17,242 nucleotides of DNA, taken from contig JBFYKG010000027.1 of NCBI GenBank assembly GCA_041311015.1, forward strand, positions 1 through 17,242, in the 5' to 3' direction. Below are positions 6,817 to 17,242 of this stretch, piece by piece (the first letter of the stretch is position 1; every line of letters starts with the position of its first letter). The position numbers and the translations under genes were made by a program. Origin of the DNA: Fluviibacter sp041311015 (GTDB lineage Bacteria; Pseudomonadota; Gammaproteobacteria; Burkholderiales; Rhodocyclaceae). The notes under the pieces are model-generated. The model made no database searches, was not told the DNA's origin, and saw only the letters and a list, made by a program, of their open reading frames with translations.

Positions 6817-6835
6817 AATTTTAGGCAATTTTGCC
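6817..6835 (+). promoter_or_regulatory. helically phased AATTTT tracts with a small dyad upstream of the sigma54 promoter
   Basis: AATTTT occurs at 6817-6822 and again at 6827-6832, exactly 10 bp apart, so both A-tracts face the same side of the helix and should bend the DNA. The second overlaps the dyad GGCAA-TT-TTGCC (6824-6835). They lie about 25-45 bp upstream of the -24 element, where bending or IHF binding would help an activator loop onto sigma54 polymerase. That function is inference; no full IHF consensus is evident. Confidence 0.4.
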
Positions 6836-6859
6836 CCTCAGGGCCCTTTCGGGAGGTTC

Positions 6860-6875
6860 TGGCACGGTCGTTGCA
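6860..6875 (+). promoter_or_regulatory. sigma54 (RpoN) -24/-12 promoter for gltBD
   Basis: TGGCACGGTCGTTGCA matches the sigma54 consensus TGGCAC-N5-TTGCA at every defined position. The invariant GG (6861-6862) and GC (6873-6874) are separated by exactly 10 bp. It is in the correct orientation, between aroB and gltB, and would start transcription near 6886, giving a leader of about 190 bases. A sigma54 promoter on glutamate synthase fits nitrogen control, presumably with NtrC or a similar enhancer-binding protein. I did not find a convincing NtrC site pair (GCAC...GTGC) upstream. Confidence 0.82.
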
Positions 6876-6948
6876 TACCCGGATGGTGGCCCTGATGCCG
6901 TTCCCCTAAAAAAATTCGGGAAAACGCTCGTTTTTGCGCTGCAGCGTC

Positions 6949-6978
6949 TTGAATTGGAAGGGGGTTTGGGCGTATATT
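6949..6978 (+). promoter_or_regulatory. candidate proximal sigma70 promoter for gltBD
   Basis: TTGAAT (6949-6954) and TATATT (6973-6978) are separated by 18 bp, matching 4 of 6 and 5 of 6 consensus positions. Transcription would start near 6985, leaving a leader of about 90 bases. This would give gltBD a second, sigma54-independent promoter. A strong dyad begins directly at the predicted start. Confidence 0.45.
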
Positions 6979-6986
6979 GGCCGGTT

Positions 6987-7011
6987 CGTTTTGGTGCATT
7001 GCACCCGAACG
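6987..7011 (+). promoter_or_regulatory. 25-bp inverted repeat, probable operator or leader hairpin of gltBD
   Basis: The left arm CGTT-TT-GGTGCA (6987-6998) and the right arm TGCACC-CG-AACG (7000-7011) are symmetrical about base 6999 at 10 of 12 positions per arm. The core GGTGCATTGCACC is a perfect palindrome. It covers about +2 to +26 of the proximal sigma70 promoter, a classic repressor or roadblock position, and is also inside the leader of the sigma54 transcript, where it could fold as a hairpin. The GGTGCA half resembles one half of an NtrC site, but the two halves are in the opposite order. Confidence 0.5.
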
Positions 7012-7074
7012 GGGATCACTTTTGTGCAGTGCCGGTTCGCCGGCGGGTTCATGGATTGTTAGAAGGAAAAGCAC

Positions 7075-11750
<4,676 letters not shown>

Positions 11751-11751
<1 letters not shown>

Positions 11752-13217
11752 TGGGAAAGCCGACTGGATTCCTCGAATTCGAACGTCTGAGCGAGACTTA
11801 CGAAAAGCCGGATGCCCGTAAACAGCACTACCGTGAATTTGTCGCGGTGCTGGAAGATGCTTCTGCGCAGCAACAGGGCGCTCGCTGCATGGACTGCGGC
11901 ATCCCGTTCTGTAATAACGGCTGCCCGGTCAATAACATCATTCCTGACTGGAACGATCTGGTCTATCACGGTCAGTGGCAGGATGCGATCAACGTGCTGC
12001 ATTCGACGAATAACTTCCCCGAGTTTACGGGCCGTATCTGCCCGGCACCGTGCGAAGCCGCCTGTACGCTGGGTATCAATGTGGCACCGGTGGGTATCAA
12101 GTCGATCGAGCGTGCCATCATCGATAAGGCCTGGGCCTCAGGGTGGGTCGTGCCGCAACCGGCGCAGTCCAAGACCGGTAAGCGGGTTGCGATAATCGGT
12201 TCCGGCCCTGCCGGCCTCGCAGCGGCACAACAGCTGGCCCGCGTTGGTCACGATGTGACTGTCTTTGAAAAGAGCGATCGCATCGGCGGTCTTCTTGGTT
12301 ATGGCATCCCCGACTTCAAGATGGAAAAGACGTTGATTGATCGTCGCGTCAAGCAGATGGAAGCCGAAGGCGTGACCTTCAAGACGAAAGTCCTGGTCGG
12401 CCACAAGGATCTGCCGGCTGGCATCAACAATGATGCCGAGACCTTTGTGTCGGCCGAGGAACTTAAAAAGGATTTCGATGCGGTCATTCTGGCAGCCGGT
12501 TCGGAAGTGCCGCGCGATCTGCCGGTGCCGGGCCGTGAGCTCAAGGGCATCTACGCAGCGCTGGAATTCCTGATTCCGCAGAACAAGGAAGTGCAGCAGG
12601 GCAAGGCCAACCCGATCAACGTCAAGGGCAAGCATGTCATCGTGATCGGTGGTGGTGATACGGGTTCCGACTGCGTCGGCACCTCGAACCGCCACGGTGC
12701 TGCGTCGGTGACTCAGTTCGAACTGATGCCGATGCCGCCGGAGCAGGAAGATAAACCACTGGTCTGGCCATACTGGCCGATCAAGCTGCGGACCTCGACT
12801 TCGCATGATGAAGGCTGCTCGCGTGATTTCGCCGTGGCCACGAAGGAATTCATCACCGATGGCCAGGGTAACGTCAAGGCGCTTAAAGCTGTCCGCCTGG
12901 ATTGGCAAGGCGGAAAAATGACGGAAGTGGCCGGTTCGGAATTCGAGCTGCCCTGCGATGCGGCCTTCCTTGCCATGGGCTTCGTCAACCCGGTCGGTGG
13001 GCTGCTGGATGCCTTTGGTGTTGAGAAAGATGCGCGTCAGAATGCCAAGGCAACGACCGACGGTGAAGGTTGCTACAAGACCAACGTCGACAAGGTGTAC
13101 GCCGCCGGCGACGTCCGTCGCGGTCAATCGCTGGTGGTCTGGGCCATCCGCGAAGGCCGTCAGTGCGCGCGCGAGGTGGATGAATTTTTGATGGGCTCGA
13201 CATTGCTGCCTCGTTAA
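11751..13217 (+). CDS. gltD: glutamate synthase (NADPH) small subunit GltD
   Basis: GltD oxidises NADPH through FAD and passes electrons via 4Fe-4S clusters to GltB. The 488-residue protein has an N-terminal cysteine-rich part with C46, C49, C54 and C58 (CMDCGIPFCNNGCP) and C97, C101 and C105 (CPAPCEAAC). The FAD Rossmann motif VAIIGSGPAGLAAA is at 146-159, the NADPH motif VIVIGGGDTGSDC at 296-308, and the C-terminal FAD-binding YAAGDVRRGQSLVVWAI is intact. The ATG overlaps the gltB stop (TAATG) and is preceded by AAGGAGG, so the two subunits should be made in step. A strong terminator follows 17 bases after the stop. Confidence 0.97.
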
Positions 13218-13234
13218 TCGAGCCGGCATTGTAA

Positions 13235-13258
13235 AAAGGGCGGCTTCGGCCGCCCTTT
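13235..13258 (+). terminator. intrinsic terminator of gltBD
   Basis: A perfect 10-bp stem, AAAGGGCGGC (13235-13244) and GCCGCCCTTT (13249-13258), closes on a TTCG tetraloop, one of the most stable loops. The AAA/TTT base of the stem provides a short U-run on either strand. It sits between gltD and glmU and should end the gltBD transcript. Confidence 0.88.
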
Positions 13259-13317
13259 GCCTTTCTTGATCCGGTATCCTTGAGGTGTTTTCAGAAAGCC
13301 ATTCAACGGAGTTGGTT

Positions 13318-14703
13318 TTGAGTCACGCACACCCTTTGCAGGTCGTTATTCTTGCCGCTGGCCAGGGCACGCGGATGCGCTCCGGTTTGCCCAAAGTGCT
13401 GCATCCGATCGCGGGTCAGGCCATGGTGCACCACGTGATAGCGGCTGCGTCTGCATTGAACTCGCAGAAGACCGTGGTGGTGGTCGGACATGGTGCGCCG
13501 GTTGTTGAAGGGGCATTGGCGGATGCGGGCGTCGCGTTTGCCGTGCAGTCCCCGCAGCTGGGTACTGGCCATGCTGTCCAGATGGCGCTGCCCGCATTGC
13601 AACCGCTGCCTAAGGATGGGCAGGTGCTGATTCTTTATGGCGACGTGCCCCTGATTCAACCGGCAACGCTCAAAGCGCTCTTGCAGGCCGCTGGGGATGG
13701 CGTGGGTCTGGTCACGCAGCATCTCGAGCATCCCACGGGCTACGGCCGCATCGTGCGTGATGAAGCTGGCAACGTGGTGTGCAATGTCGAAGAAAAAGAT
13801 GCAACGGACGAACAACGCAAAATCACCGAGGTGAATACCGGCATCCTCTGTCTGCCGGCGTGCCATCTGCCAGACTGGCTGGGCGCGCTTTCGAACAACA
13901 ATGCTCAGGGTGAGTACTACTTGACCGATCTCTTGGCGATGGCCGTCAAAGCGGGTGTGCCGGTGCATACAGTGTCGCCGCAGCATGATTGGGAAGTGGC
14001 GGGCGTCAACTCCAAAGTGCAACTGGCCATGCTCGAACGTGTGTGGCAACAGCATCAGGCCGAGCAACTGATGATCGATGGGGTACGTCTGGCAGATCCG
14101 GCACGCATTGATATTCGGGGCGCACTCGCCTGTGGCCGTGACGTAAGCATTGATGTGGGCTGTGTTTTCGAAGGGGCGGTTGTGCTGGAAGACGGTGTGC
14201 AGATCGGGCCGTATTGCGTGCTGCGGGACGCGACGATTAAAGCAGGTGCGCGCATTGATGCGTTCAGCCATTTGGATCAGGCCGTAGTCGGCCCGGATGC
14301 CGTCGTTGGGCCGTATGCCCGTTTGCGCCCGGGCTCAACGCTGGGTGCCGGGGCGCATGTGGGCAACTTTGTCGAGCTCAAGAATACTCAGCTCGGCAAT
14401 GGGTCGAAGGCCAATCATCTGGCCTATGTGGGTGATGCCACGGTAGGTGAACGCGTTAATATCGGCGCCGGCACCATTACGTGCAATTACGATGGCGCGA
14501 ATAAGCATCGCACCATCATTGAAGATGATGCCTTCATTGGTTCGGATACGCAGCTGGTCGCACCAGTGACCGTGGGTCGTGGCGCGACGCTGGGCGCAGG
14601 TACCACGTTAACGAAAGATGCACCGCCCGATGCCTTGACGGTATCGCGTGCCAAGCAGTTGTCGCTGACCGGCTGGCAACGTCCGATCAAGCAGAAGAAA
14701 TAA
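13318..14703 (+). CDS. glmU: bifunctional UDP-GlcNAc pyrophosphorylase / glucosamine-1-phosphate acetyltransferase GlmU
   Basis: GlmU acetylates glucosamine-1-phosphate and then makes UDP-GlcNAc for peptidoglycan and lipopolysaccharide. From the TTG at 13318 it is 461 residues, close to the usual 455. The N-terminal uridyltransferase shows LAAGQGTRMRSGLPKVLHP (12-30), QLGTGHAVQ, LYGDVPLI and EVNTGI. The C-terminal left-handed beta-helix shows RLRPGSTLGAGAHVGNFVE, SKANHLAYVGD with the probable catalytic H367, GAGTITCNYDGANKH, and a basic tail. I chose the TTG because GGAG (13308-13311) lies 6 bases ahead and the protein then begins MSHAHPLQVVILAAG as expected. An in-frame GTG at 13285 would add 11 residues not typical of the family and has a poor leader. 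Confidence 0.95.
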   Translation: MSHAHPLQVVILAAGQGTRMRSGLPKVLHPIAGQAMVHHVIAAASALNSQKTVVVVGHGAPVVEGALADAGVAFAVQSPQLGTGHAVQMALPALQPLPKDGQVLILYGDVPLIQPATLKALLQAAGDGVGLVTQHLEHPTGYGRIVRDEAGNVVCNVEEKDATDEQRKITEVNTGILCLPACHLPDWLGALSNNNAQGEYYLTDLLAMAVKAGVPVHTVSPQHDWEVAGVNSKVQLAMLERVWQQHQAEQLMIDGVRLADPARIDIRGALACGRDVSIDVGCVFEGAVVLEDGVQIGPYCVLRDATIKAGARIDAFSHLDQAVVGPDAVVGPYARLRPGSTLGAGAHVGNFVELKNTQLGNGSKANHLAYVGDATVGERVNIGAGTITCNYDGANKHRTIIEDDAFIGSDTQLVAPVTVGRGATLGAGTTLTKDAPPDALTVSRAKQLSLTGWQRPIKQKK

Positions 14704-14720
14704 TTAGGAACAGAAAGACC

Positions 14721-15035
14721 ATGGATTTTGGCTTCTTTGCATTCGTACTGGCCATCGCGCTGATGGCAGCTGTCGGCGTCGTATTGCTTCTGGTGGGTTA
14801 CATTGTGGTGATCCCGGCCAGCATTACCCGTGGTTGGTGGTGGGCGGCCTTGGTGATTTTTCTGCCCGTTCTTGGCCCGATCTTTTTCTGTCGCGCATTT
14901 CCGGATGGCTTGCGTAAAACCCGACTACAGATCTTTACCGGCACACTACTGTTAATGGGGGCAGTTGCGCTGTTGTACGGCGCCGGCCCCTGGTTTGCCC
15001 AGCATATGGTTGATGCCGCCAAGGTAGCCAGCTAG
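14721..15035 (+). CDS. small integral membrane protein of unknown function
   Basis: I do not recognise this 104-residue protein as a named family. It has three likely membrane helices, at about residues 5-32, 39-58 and 70-91, with a short basic loop between the second and third (GLRKTRLQ), the side expected to face the cytoplasm. A WWWAALVIFLPVLGPI stretch in the second segment is notable for its tryptophans. It starts 17 bases after the glmU stop with AGGAAC as a plausible ribosome-binding site, so it is probably co-transcribed with glmU. Proximity alone does not show a role in cell-wall synthesis. A probable terminator overlaps its stop codon. Confidence 0.78.
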   Translation: MDFGFFAFVLAIALMAAVGVVLLLVGYIVVIPASITRGWWWAALVIFLPVLGPIFFCRAFPDGLRKTRLQIFTGTLLLMGAVALLYGAGPWFAQHMVDAAKVAS

Positions 15036-15058
15036 CCCCAGCCAATAGCGGGTTTTTT
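15028..15058 (+). terminator. probable intrinsic terminator after the small membrane protein gene
   Basis: CCAGCTA (15028-15034) can pair with TAGCGGG (15046-15052) with one A-G mismatch, leaving an 11-base loop, and six Ts follow (15053-15058). The left arm overlaps the TAG stop codon. The stem is modest, but the T-run and its position at a convergent gene junction support it. Confidence 0.55.
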
Positions 15059-15070
15059 GATGGGTGATTG

Positions 15071-15085
15071 AGCCCCGGAGGGGCT
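15071..15085 (-). terminator. GC-rich hairpin downstream of the PhaM-like gene
   Basis: AGCCCC-GGA-GGGGCT is a perfect 6-bp stem with a 3-base loop, 8 bases beyond the minus-strand stop at 15093. No U-run follows directly on the minus strand, so termination would be weak or Rho-assisted, or the hairpin may simply protect the RNA 3' end. Confidence 0.35.
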
Positions 15086-15092
15086 TCGAGCC

Positions 15093-15659
15093 TCAGCGGG
15101 CTTTGGTGCGGGTGGTCTTGGCCTTGCGGGCTGCCGGTTTCTTGGCCGCCTTTTTAGCCGCCGGGGTCCGTGGCTTTCTGCCCCCCGATTGACGCTTGGC
15201 ATCTGCCAGCTGCGCCTGCACGGTTGCGTTGAGTTCGTTCATCATTTCCCACGGCCACATGGCCGCTTTGGTTAGCGCGGCCTCGTCGGCCGGTGCTTCG
15301 GGGGGCGATGCGGGTTGTTCCGGTGCGGGTGCGGCAGCATTCATGGCCTGAAAGAAGGCGTTGAACGGCGCGGTCTGGGCGGGCTCCTCGTTCGGCTTGC
15401 TGGCAGACTGGCTGAAGTGATCGCTCATACTGCGAAACGTTCCCAGCGCCGACTTCTGCATTTCCAGGTTCTGGATCGTCATCTGCAGCATCGAGAGATT
15501 CATCCGCAGCCAGTTCTCGACGGATTTCAGGTCGCGTATCTGTTTGTCGAGTTCACCCTCGTCCAGCGTGGGAGTCACCATGCCGGGTAGCTGGAAGCCC
15601 ATCTGGTTCCACATGCCCTGCAGCATATCCAGTGGGTTACTGCTTTGCGCGTTGCTCAT
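15093..15659 (-). CDS. phaM: PhaM-like polyhydroxyalkanoate granule-associated protein
   Basis: PhaM, known from Cupriavidus necator, binds the PHA synthase and also DNA, tying storage granules to the nucleoid. This 188-residue protein has the family's N-terminal part: hydrophobic/methionine-rich NPLDMLQGMWNQMGFQLPGM, then PTLDEGELDKQIRDLKSVE and an amphipathic helix NWLRMNLSMLQMTIQNLEMQ. A proline/alanine-rich linker follows, then a helical WPWEMMNELNATVQAQL. It ends in a lysine/alanine/proline tail with repeated AKKAAKK-like units (from about residue 160), typical of DNA-binding histone-H1-like tails. GGAGGA precedes the ATG. No phaC, phaA or phaP is in the window. It shares its orientation with the two upstream minus-strand genes. 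Confidence 0.85.
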   Translation of the reverse strand: MSNAQSSNPLDMLQGMWNQMGFQLPGMVTPTLDEGELDKQIRDLKSVENWLRMNLSMLQMTIQNLEMQKSALGTFRSMSDHFSQSASKPNEEPAQTAPFNAFFQAMNAAAPAPEQPASPPEAPADEAALTKAAMWPWEMMNELNATVQAQLADAKRQSGGRKPRTPAAKKAAKKPAARKAKTTRTKAR

Positions 15660-15701
15660 GGGGTGTCCTCCGTCCGCGTGGGAACAGGTATGAGGGATGG
15701 C

Positions 15702-16010
15702 TTAGACTTTGCCGGCCAGATGCAGCACCAGCCAGGTTGCCGGGGCCAGAAGCGCCTCGATGATCCGGTAGCGCCAGGGATAGCTTGAAAGATAGGTCAG
15801 AAAAAATGCGACGCCACCGATAACCAGGGACATTTCCATCCACGGAATCGGTTGCTTGAACAGCGCGTAGCTTGGCACGCCGAGTGCGAGTACGCCCAGT
15901 GTTGGCAAGGCCTGAAGCACCAACAGATACTTGAGTGTGACAGGGCGAACCTTGAACTCGGGGATGGCGTGGGTGTGGGGTTCGGCGGAGTGATTCAGAT
16001 GATCCGGCAT
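15702..16010 (-). CDS. small membrane protein of unknown function
   Basis: This 102-residue protein has three likely membrane helices, at about residues 27-48, 59-76 and 82-98, and a short N-terminal tail with four histidines (H4, H7, H12, H14). A positive cluster (YPWRYR) lies between the second and third helices. I chose the ATG at 16010 because GAGGA is just upstream and a longer frame to 16079 would read far into the nitroreductase gene. It overlaps the end of that gene by 16 bases, so translation is probably coupled, and it is followed 42 bases later by the PhaM-like gene. I do not recognise the family. Confidence 0.75.
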   Translation of the reverse strand: MPDHLNHSAEPHTHAIPEFKVRPVTLKYLLVLQALPTLGVLALGVPSYALFKQPIPWMEMSLVIGGVAFFLTYLSSYPWRYRIIEALLAPATWLVLHLAGKV

Positions 16011-16639
16011 GCTTCCTCGAATTCCAGCCTCGGCGAACGGGGGTGTAGCGATTGCGGGTCGCCGTGGCCGAGGTTGCATATAAAGTTGATTTTGAACCGG
16101 CCGTCCGGGAAGAAGGTCTGGTTCAGCAGTTCCGCATCAAACCCTGACATCGGGCCGCAGTCAAGTCCCAGCGCCCGGGCGGCCAGCATAAAGTAGCCTG
16201 CCTGCAGGCTGCTGTTACGCTCGGCCGTGGCGTTGGTCAACGGGGTCTGGTCAGCGCCAGCAAACCAGCTACGGGCATCGGCATGGGGGTAAAGACGCGG
16301 CAGGTGGTCGTAAAAGCGGCTGTCCGCGGCAAAGAGGGCGGTCACAGGGGCGCTCATGGTTTTTTCAACATTGCCCGGCGCCAGGCAGGGCTGCAGACGG
16401 GCCTTTTCGGCCGCAGAGCGCACGAACAGTACCCGCAATGGCTGGCAATTAGCCGAGGTGGGGCCGAGTCGGGCCAGATTCCAGGCGCGCATCAGCATGG
16501 CGTCATCGACCGGTCGGGGAAGCCAATGGCTAAAGGTACGGCCGTGCATGAACAGCCGGTTCAGCAGCTCGGGATCGGCCGGGTGGGCGCAATCCGGCAG
16601 CCCGTCCCTGGGGTTGTGGTCTGGGGTGTCCTTGGTCAT
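15995..16639 (-). CDS. nitroreductase-family protein, RutE/HadB type (putative malonic semialdehyde reductase)
   Basis: This 214-residue FMN-dependent oxidoreductase matches the RutE/HadB subgroup by eye. It shows GRTFSHWLPRPVDD (33-46), GPTSANCQPLRVLFV (59-73), APGNVEKTMSAPVTALFA (87-104), DARSWFAG (121-128), RNSSLQAGYFMLAARALGLD (141-160), CGPMSGFD (161-168) and NFICNLGHGD (185-194). RutE reduces malonic semialdehyde to 3-hydroxypropionate during pyrimidine breakdown, but no other rut genes are present, so the substrate here is uncertain. It is slightly longer than the usual 195-200 residues because of about 20 extra N-terminal residues. A GGAGAT lies about 11 bases before the ATG. It heads a three-gene minus-strand group. 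Confidence 0.88.
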   Translation of the reverse strand: MTKDTPDHNPRDGLPDCAHPADPELLNRLFMHGRTFSHWLPRPVDDAMLMRAWNLARLGPTSANCQPLRVLFVRSAAEKARLQPCLAPGNVEKTMSAPVTALFAADSRFYDHLPRLYPHADARSWFAGADQTPLTNATAERNSSLQAGYFMLAARALGLDCGPMSGFDAELLNQTFFPDGRFKINFICNLGHGDPQSLHPRSPRLEFEEACRII

Positions 16640-16751
16640 GGCCGGGGATCTCCGTAGGTCTGGTTGTTACTCTACCATCGGGCCGGGGGTCAGCGTTGAG
16701 TTCCGCTAGGCTGCGGATGGCCCAAAGCCCCGTTTAAAAACCGATTGCTGC

Positions 16752-16781
16752 TTGACAGCATGGGAAAATCTGATTCATAAT
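16752..16781 (+). promoter_or_regulatory. sigma70 promoter of the tRNA-tuf operon
   Basis: A perfect TTGACA (16752-16757) and CATAAT (16776-16781) are 18 bp apart and end 17 bases before tRNA-Tyr. This is the expected form and place for a strong stable-RNA promoter. Confidence 0.85.
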
Positions 16782-16798
16782 CCTCTGTTCTGGTCCGC

Positions 16799-16883
16799 GG
16801 AGGGATTCCCGAGCGGTCAAAGGGAACAGACTGTAAATCTGTCGGCTCTGCCTTCGAAGGTTCGAATCCTTCTCCCTCCACCA
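16799..16883 (+). tRNA. tRNA-Tyr(GTA)
   Basis: The acceptor stem is GGAGGGA (16799-16805) with TCCCTCC (16873-16879). The anticodon stem ACAGA/TCTGT holds the loop CTGTAAA, with GTA at 16833-16835. A long variable arm, as in all bacterial tRNA-Tyr, gives 85 bases in total. The T-loop contains GGTTCGAATCC, and CCA is encoded at 16881-16883. Confidence 0.97.
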
Positions 16884-16925
16884 ACGATCAGAGAACAGCG
16901 GTTTTTCCGTGCTGCGGTATGCCGG

Positions 16926-16999
16926 GCGGGTGTAGCTCAATGGTAGAGCAGAAGCCTTCCAAGCTTAAGACGAGGGTTCGATCCCCTTCACCCGCTCCA
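16926..16999 (+). tRNA. tRNA-Gly(TCC)
   Basis: The acceptor stem is GCGGGTG (16926-16932) with CACCCGC (16989-16995), the discriminator is T and CCA is encoded. The anticodon loop CTTCCAA carries TCC at 16958-16960, reading GGA and GGG. The anticodon stem GAAGC/GCTTA has a G-A mismatch at its top pair (27-43), which is unusual but tolerable. It is the second gene of the tRNA-tuf cluster. Confidence 0.96.
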
Positions 17000-17023
17000 C
17001 GGTCACTCGGTTGTTCGGGATTT

Positions 17024-17098
17024 GCCCATGTAGCTCAGTGGCAGAGCACTCCCTTGGTAAGGGAGAGGTCGGCAGTTCAATCCTGCCCATGGGCACCA
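17024..17098 (+). tRNA. tRNA-Thr(GGT)
   Basis: The acceptor stem is GCCCATG (17024-17030) with CATGGGC (17088-17094). The anticodon stem CTCCC/GGGAG holds the loop TTGGTAA, with GGT at 17056-17058. The T-arm contains CAGTTCAATCCTG and CCA is encoded. Its place just ahead of tuf matches thrT-tufB in enterobacteria. Confidence 0.97.
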
Positions 17099-17109
17099 GG
17101 TTTCTGGTG
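17094..17109 (+). other. hairpin overlapping the tRNA-Thr 3' end
   Basis: CACCAG (17094-17099), which contains the encoded CCA, can pair perfectly with CTGGTG (17104-17109) across a GTTT loop. In the precursor RNA this hairpin would compete with the bottom of the acceptor stem and could influence 3' processing or read-through into tuf. Confidence 0.35.
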
Positions 17110-17189
17110 GTTCCGGATGTGCCGTCGTCTTTGGTTGTCTTGATTTTGTCTTTTTCTGTCTTTTATTTTTTTGGCTTGAGGGTCTAAAA

Positions 17190-17242
17190 ATGGCAAAGGG
17201 TAAGTTTGAACGTACGAAGCCGCACGTAAACGTGGGCACGAT
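17190..17242 (+). CDS. tuf: elongation factor Tu, N-terminal fragment (cut by window edge)
   Basis: The first 17 codons read MAKGKFERTKPHVNVGT, the near-invariant start of bacterial EF-Tu, which delivers aminoacyl-tRNA to the ribosome. GAGG (17178-17181) precedes the ATG by 8 bases. It follows tRNA-Tyr, tRNA-Gly and tRNA-Thr with no strong terminator between, matching the tufB operon. The 91-base leader between tRNA-Thr and tuf is very T-rich (from about 17130 to 17172) and holds no other gene. Confidence 0.95.
   Translation, partial: MAKGKFERTKPHVNVGT

Noticed and set aside
6824..6858. Terminator after aroB
   Set aside because: GGCAATTTTGCC is a short dyad not followed by a T-run on the plus strand, so it was treated as part of the gltBD control region.
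12138..13229. 363-codon minus-strand open frame over gltD, and similar long antisense frames over glmU (13303-14271) and aroB (5741-6457)
   Set aside because: They are exact shadows of strongly conserved plus-strand enzymes in GC-rich DNA, with His/Arg/Gln-rich composition typical of antisense reading.
16690..16884. Minus-strand open frame with GFEPSKAEPTDLQSVPFD-like sequence
   Set aside because: It is the antisense of tRNA-Tyr. This peptide is a well-known false protein produced by translating across tRNA genes.
16919..17239. Open frames on both strands across tRNA-Gly(TCC) and tRNA-Thr
   Set aside because: They read through tRNA genes, have no ribosome-binding site and show tRNA-derived sequence only.

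Overview
The window looks like core chromosome of a betaproteobacterium, possibly of the Neisseriales or a related order. I infer this from the proteins: a PhaM-type polyhydroxyalkanoate granule protein, a secretin-aroK-aroB-gltB-gltD gene order like the proteobacterial pilMNOPQ-aroKB-gltBD neighbourhood, a tRNA-Tyr/Gly/Thr-tuf cluster, and an EF-Tu N-terminus beginning MAKGKFERTKPHVNVGT. I cannot name the genus from sequence alone.

Layout. (a) 1-977, minus strand: a small, visibly AT-richer two-gene unit, a winged-helix/MarR-like regulator followed by a MASE1-like integral membrane protein that runs off the left edge. (b) 1123-3487, plus: tRNA-Gly(CCC), thiS, thiG, an unrecognised secreted protein and trmB, packed so tightly that they may be one transcript. 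(c) 3573-6805, plus: a short PilQ-type secretin without AMIN domains and without pilMNOP in front of it, then aroK and aroB. (d) 6806-7074: an unusually rich regulatory region, with phased A-tracts, a near-perfect sigma54 promoter, a candidate sigma70 promoter and a 25-bp dyad. (e) 7075-13217: gltB and gltD, the large and small subunits of NADPH glutamate synthase, ended by a strong terminator. (f) 13318-15035: glmU and a small membrane protein. (g) 15093-16639, minus: a RutE/HadB-type nitroreductase, a small membrane protein and a PhaM-like protein. (h) 16752-17242, plus: a promoter, tRNA-Tyr(GTA), tRNA-Gly(TCC), tRNA-Thr(GGT) and the first 17 codons of tuf.

How the genes work together: most are housekeeping. 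They cover thiazole synthesis for thiamine (ThiS/ThiG), tRNA m7G46 methylation (TrmB), the shikimate pathway (AroK/AroB), glutamate synthesis (GltBD), UDP-GlcNAc supply (GlmU) and translation (tRNAs, EF-Tu). The most informative non-coding signal is the sigma54 promoter ahead of gltBD, which points to nitrogen control. The least explained parts are the regulator/MASE1-like pair at the left edge, the AMIN-less orphan secretin, and the secreted protein between thiG and trmB. I found no CRISPR array, transposase or insertion sequence, and no clear new multi-gene system.
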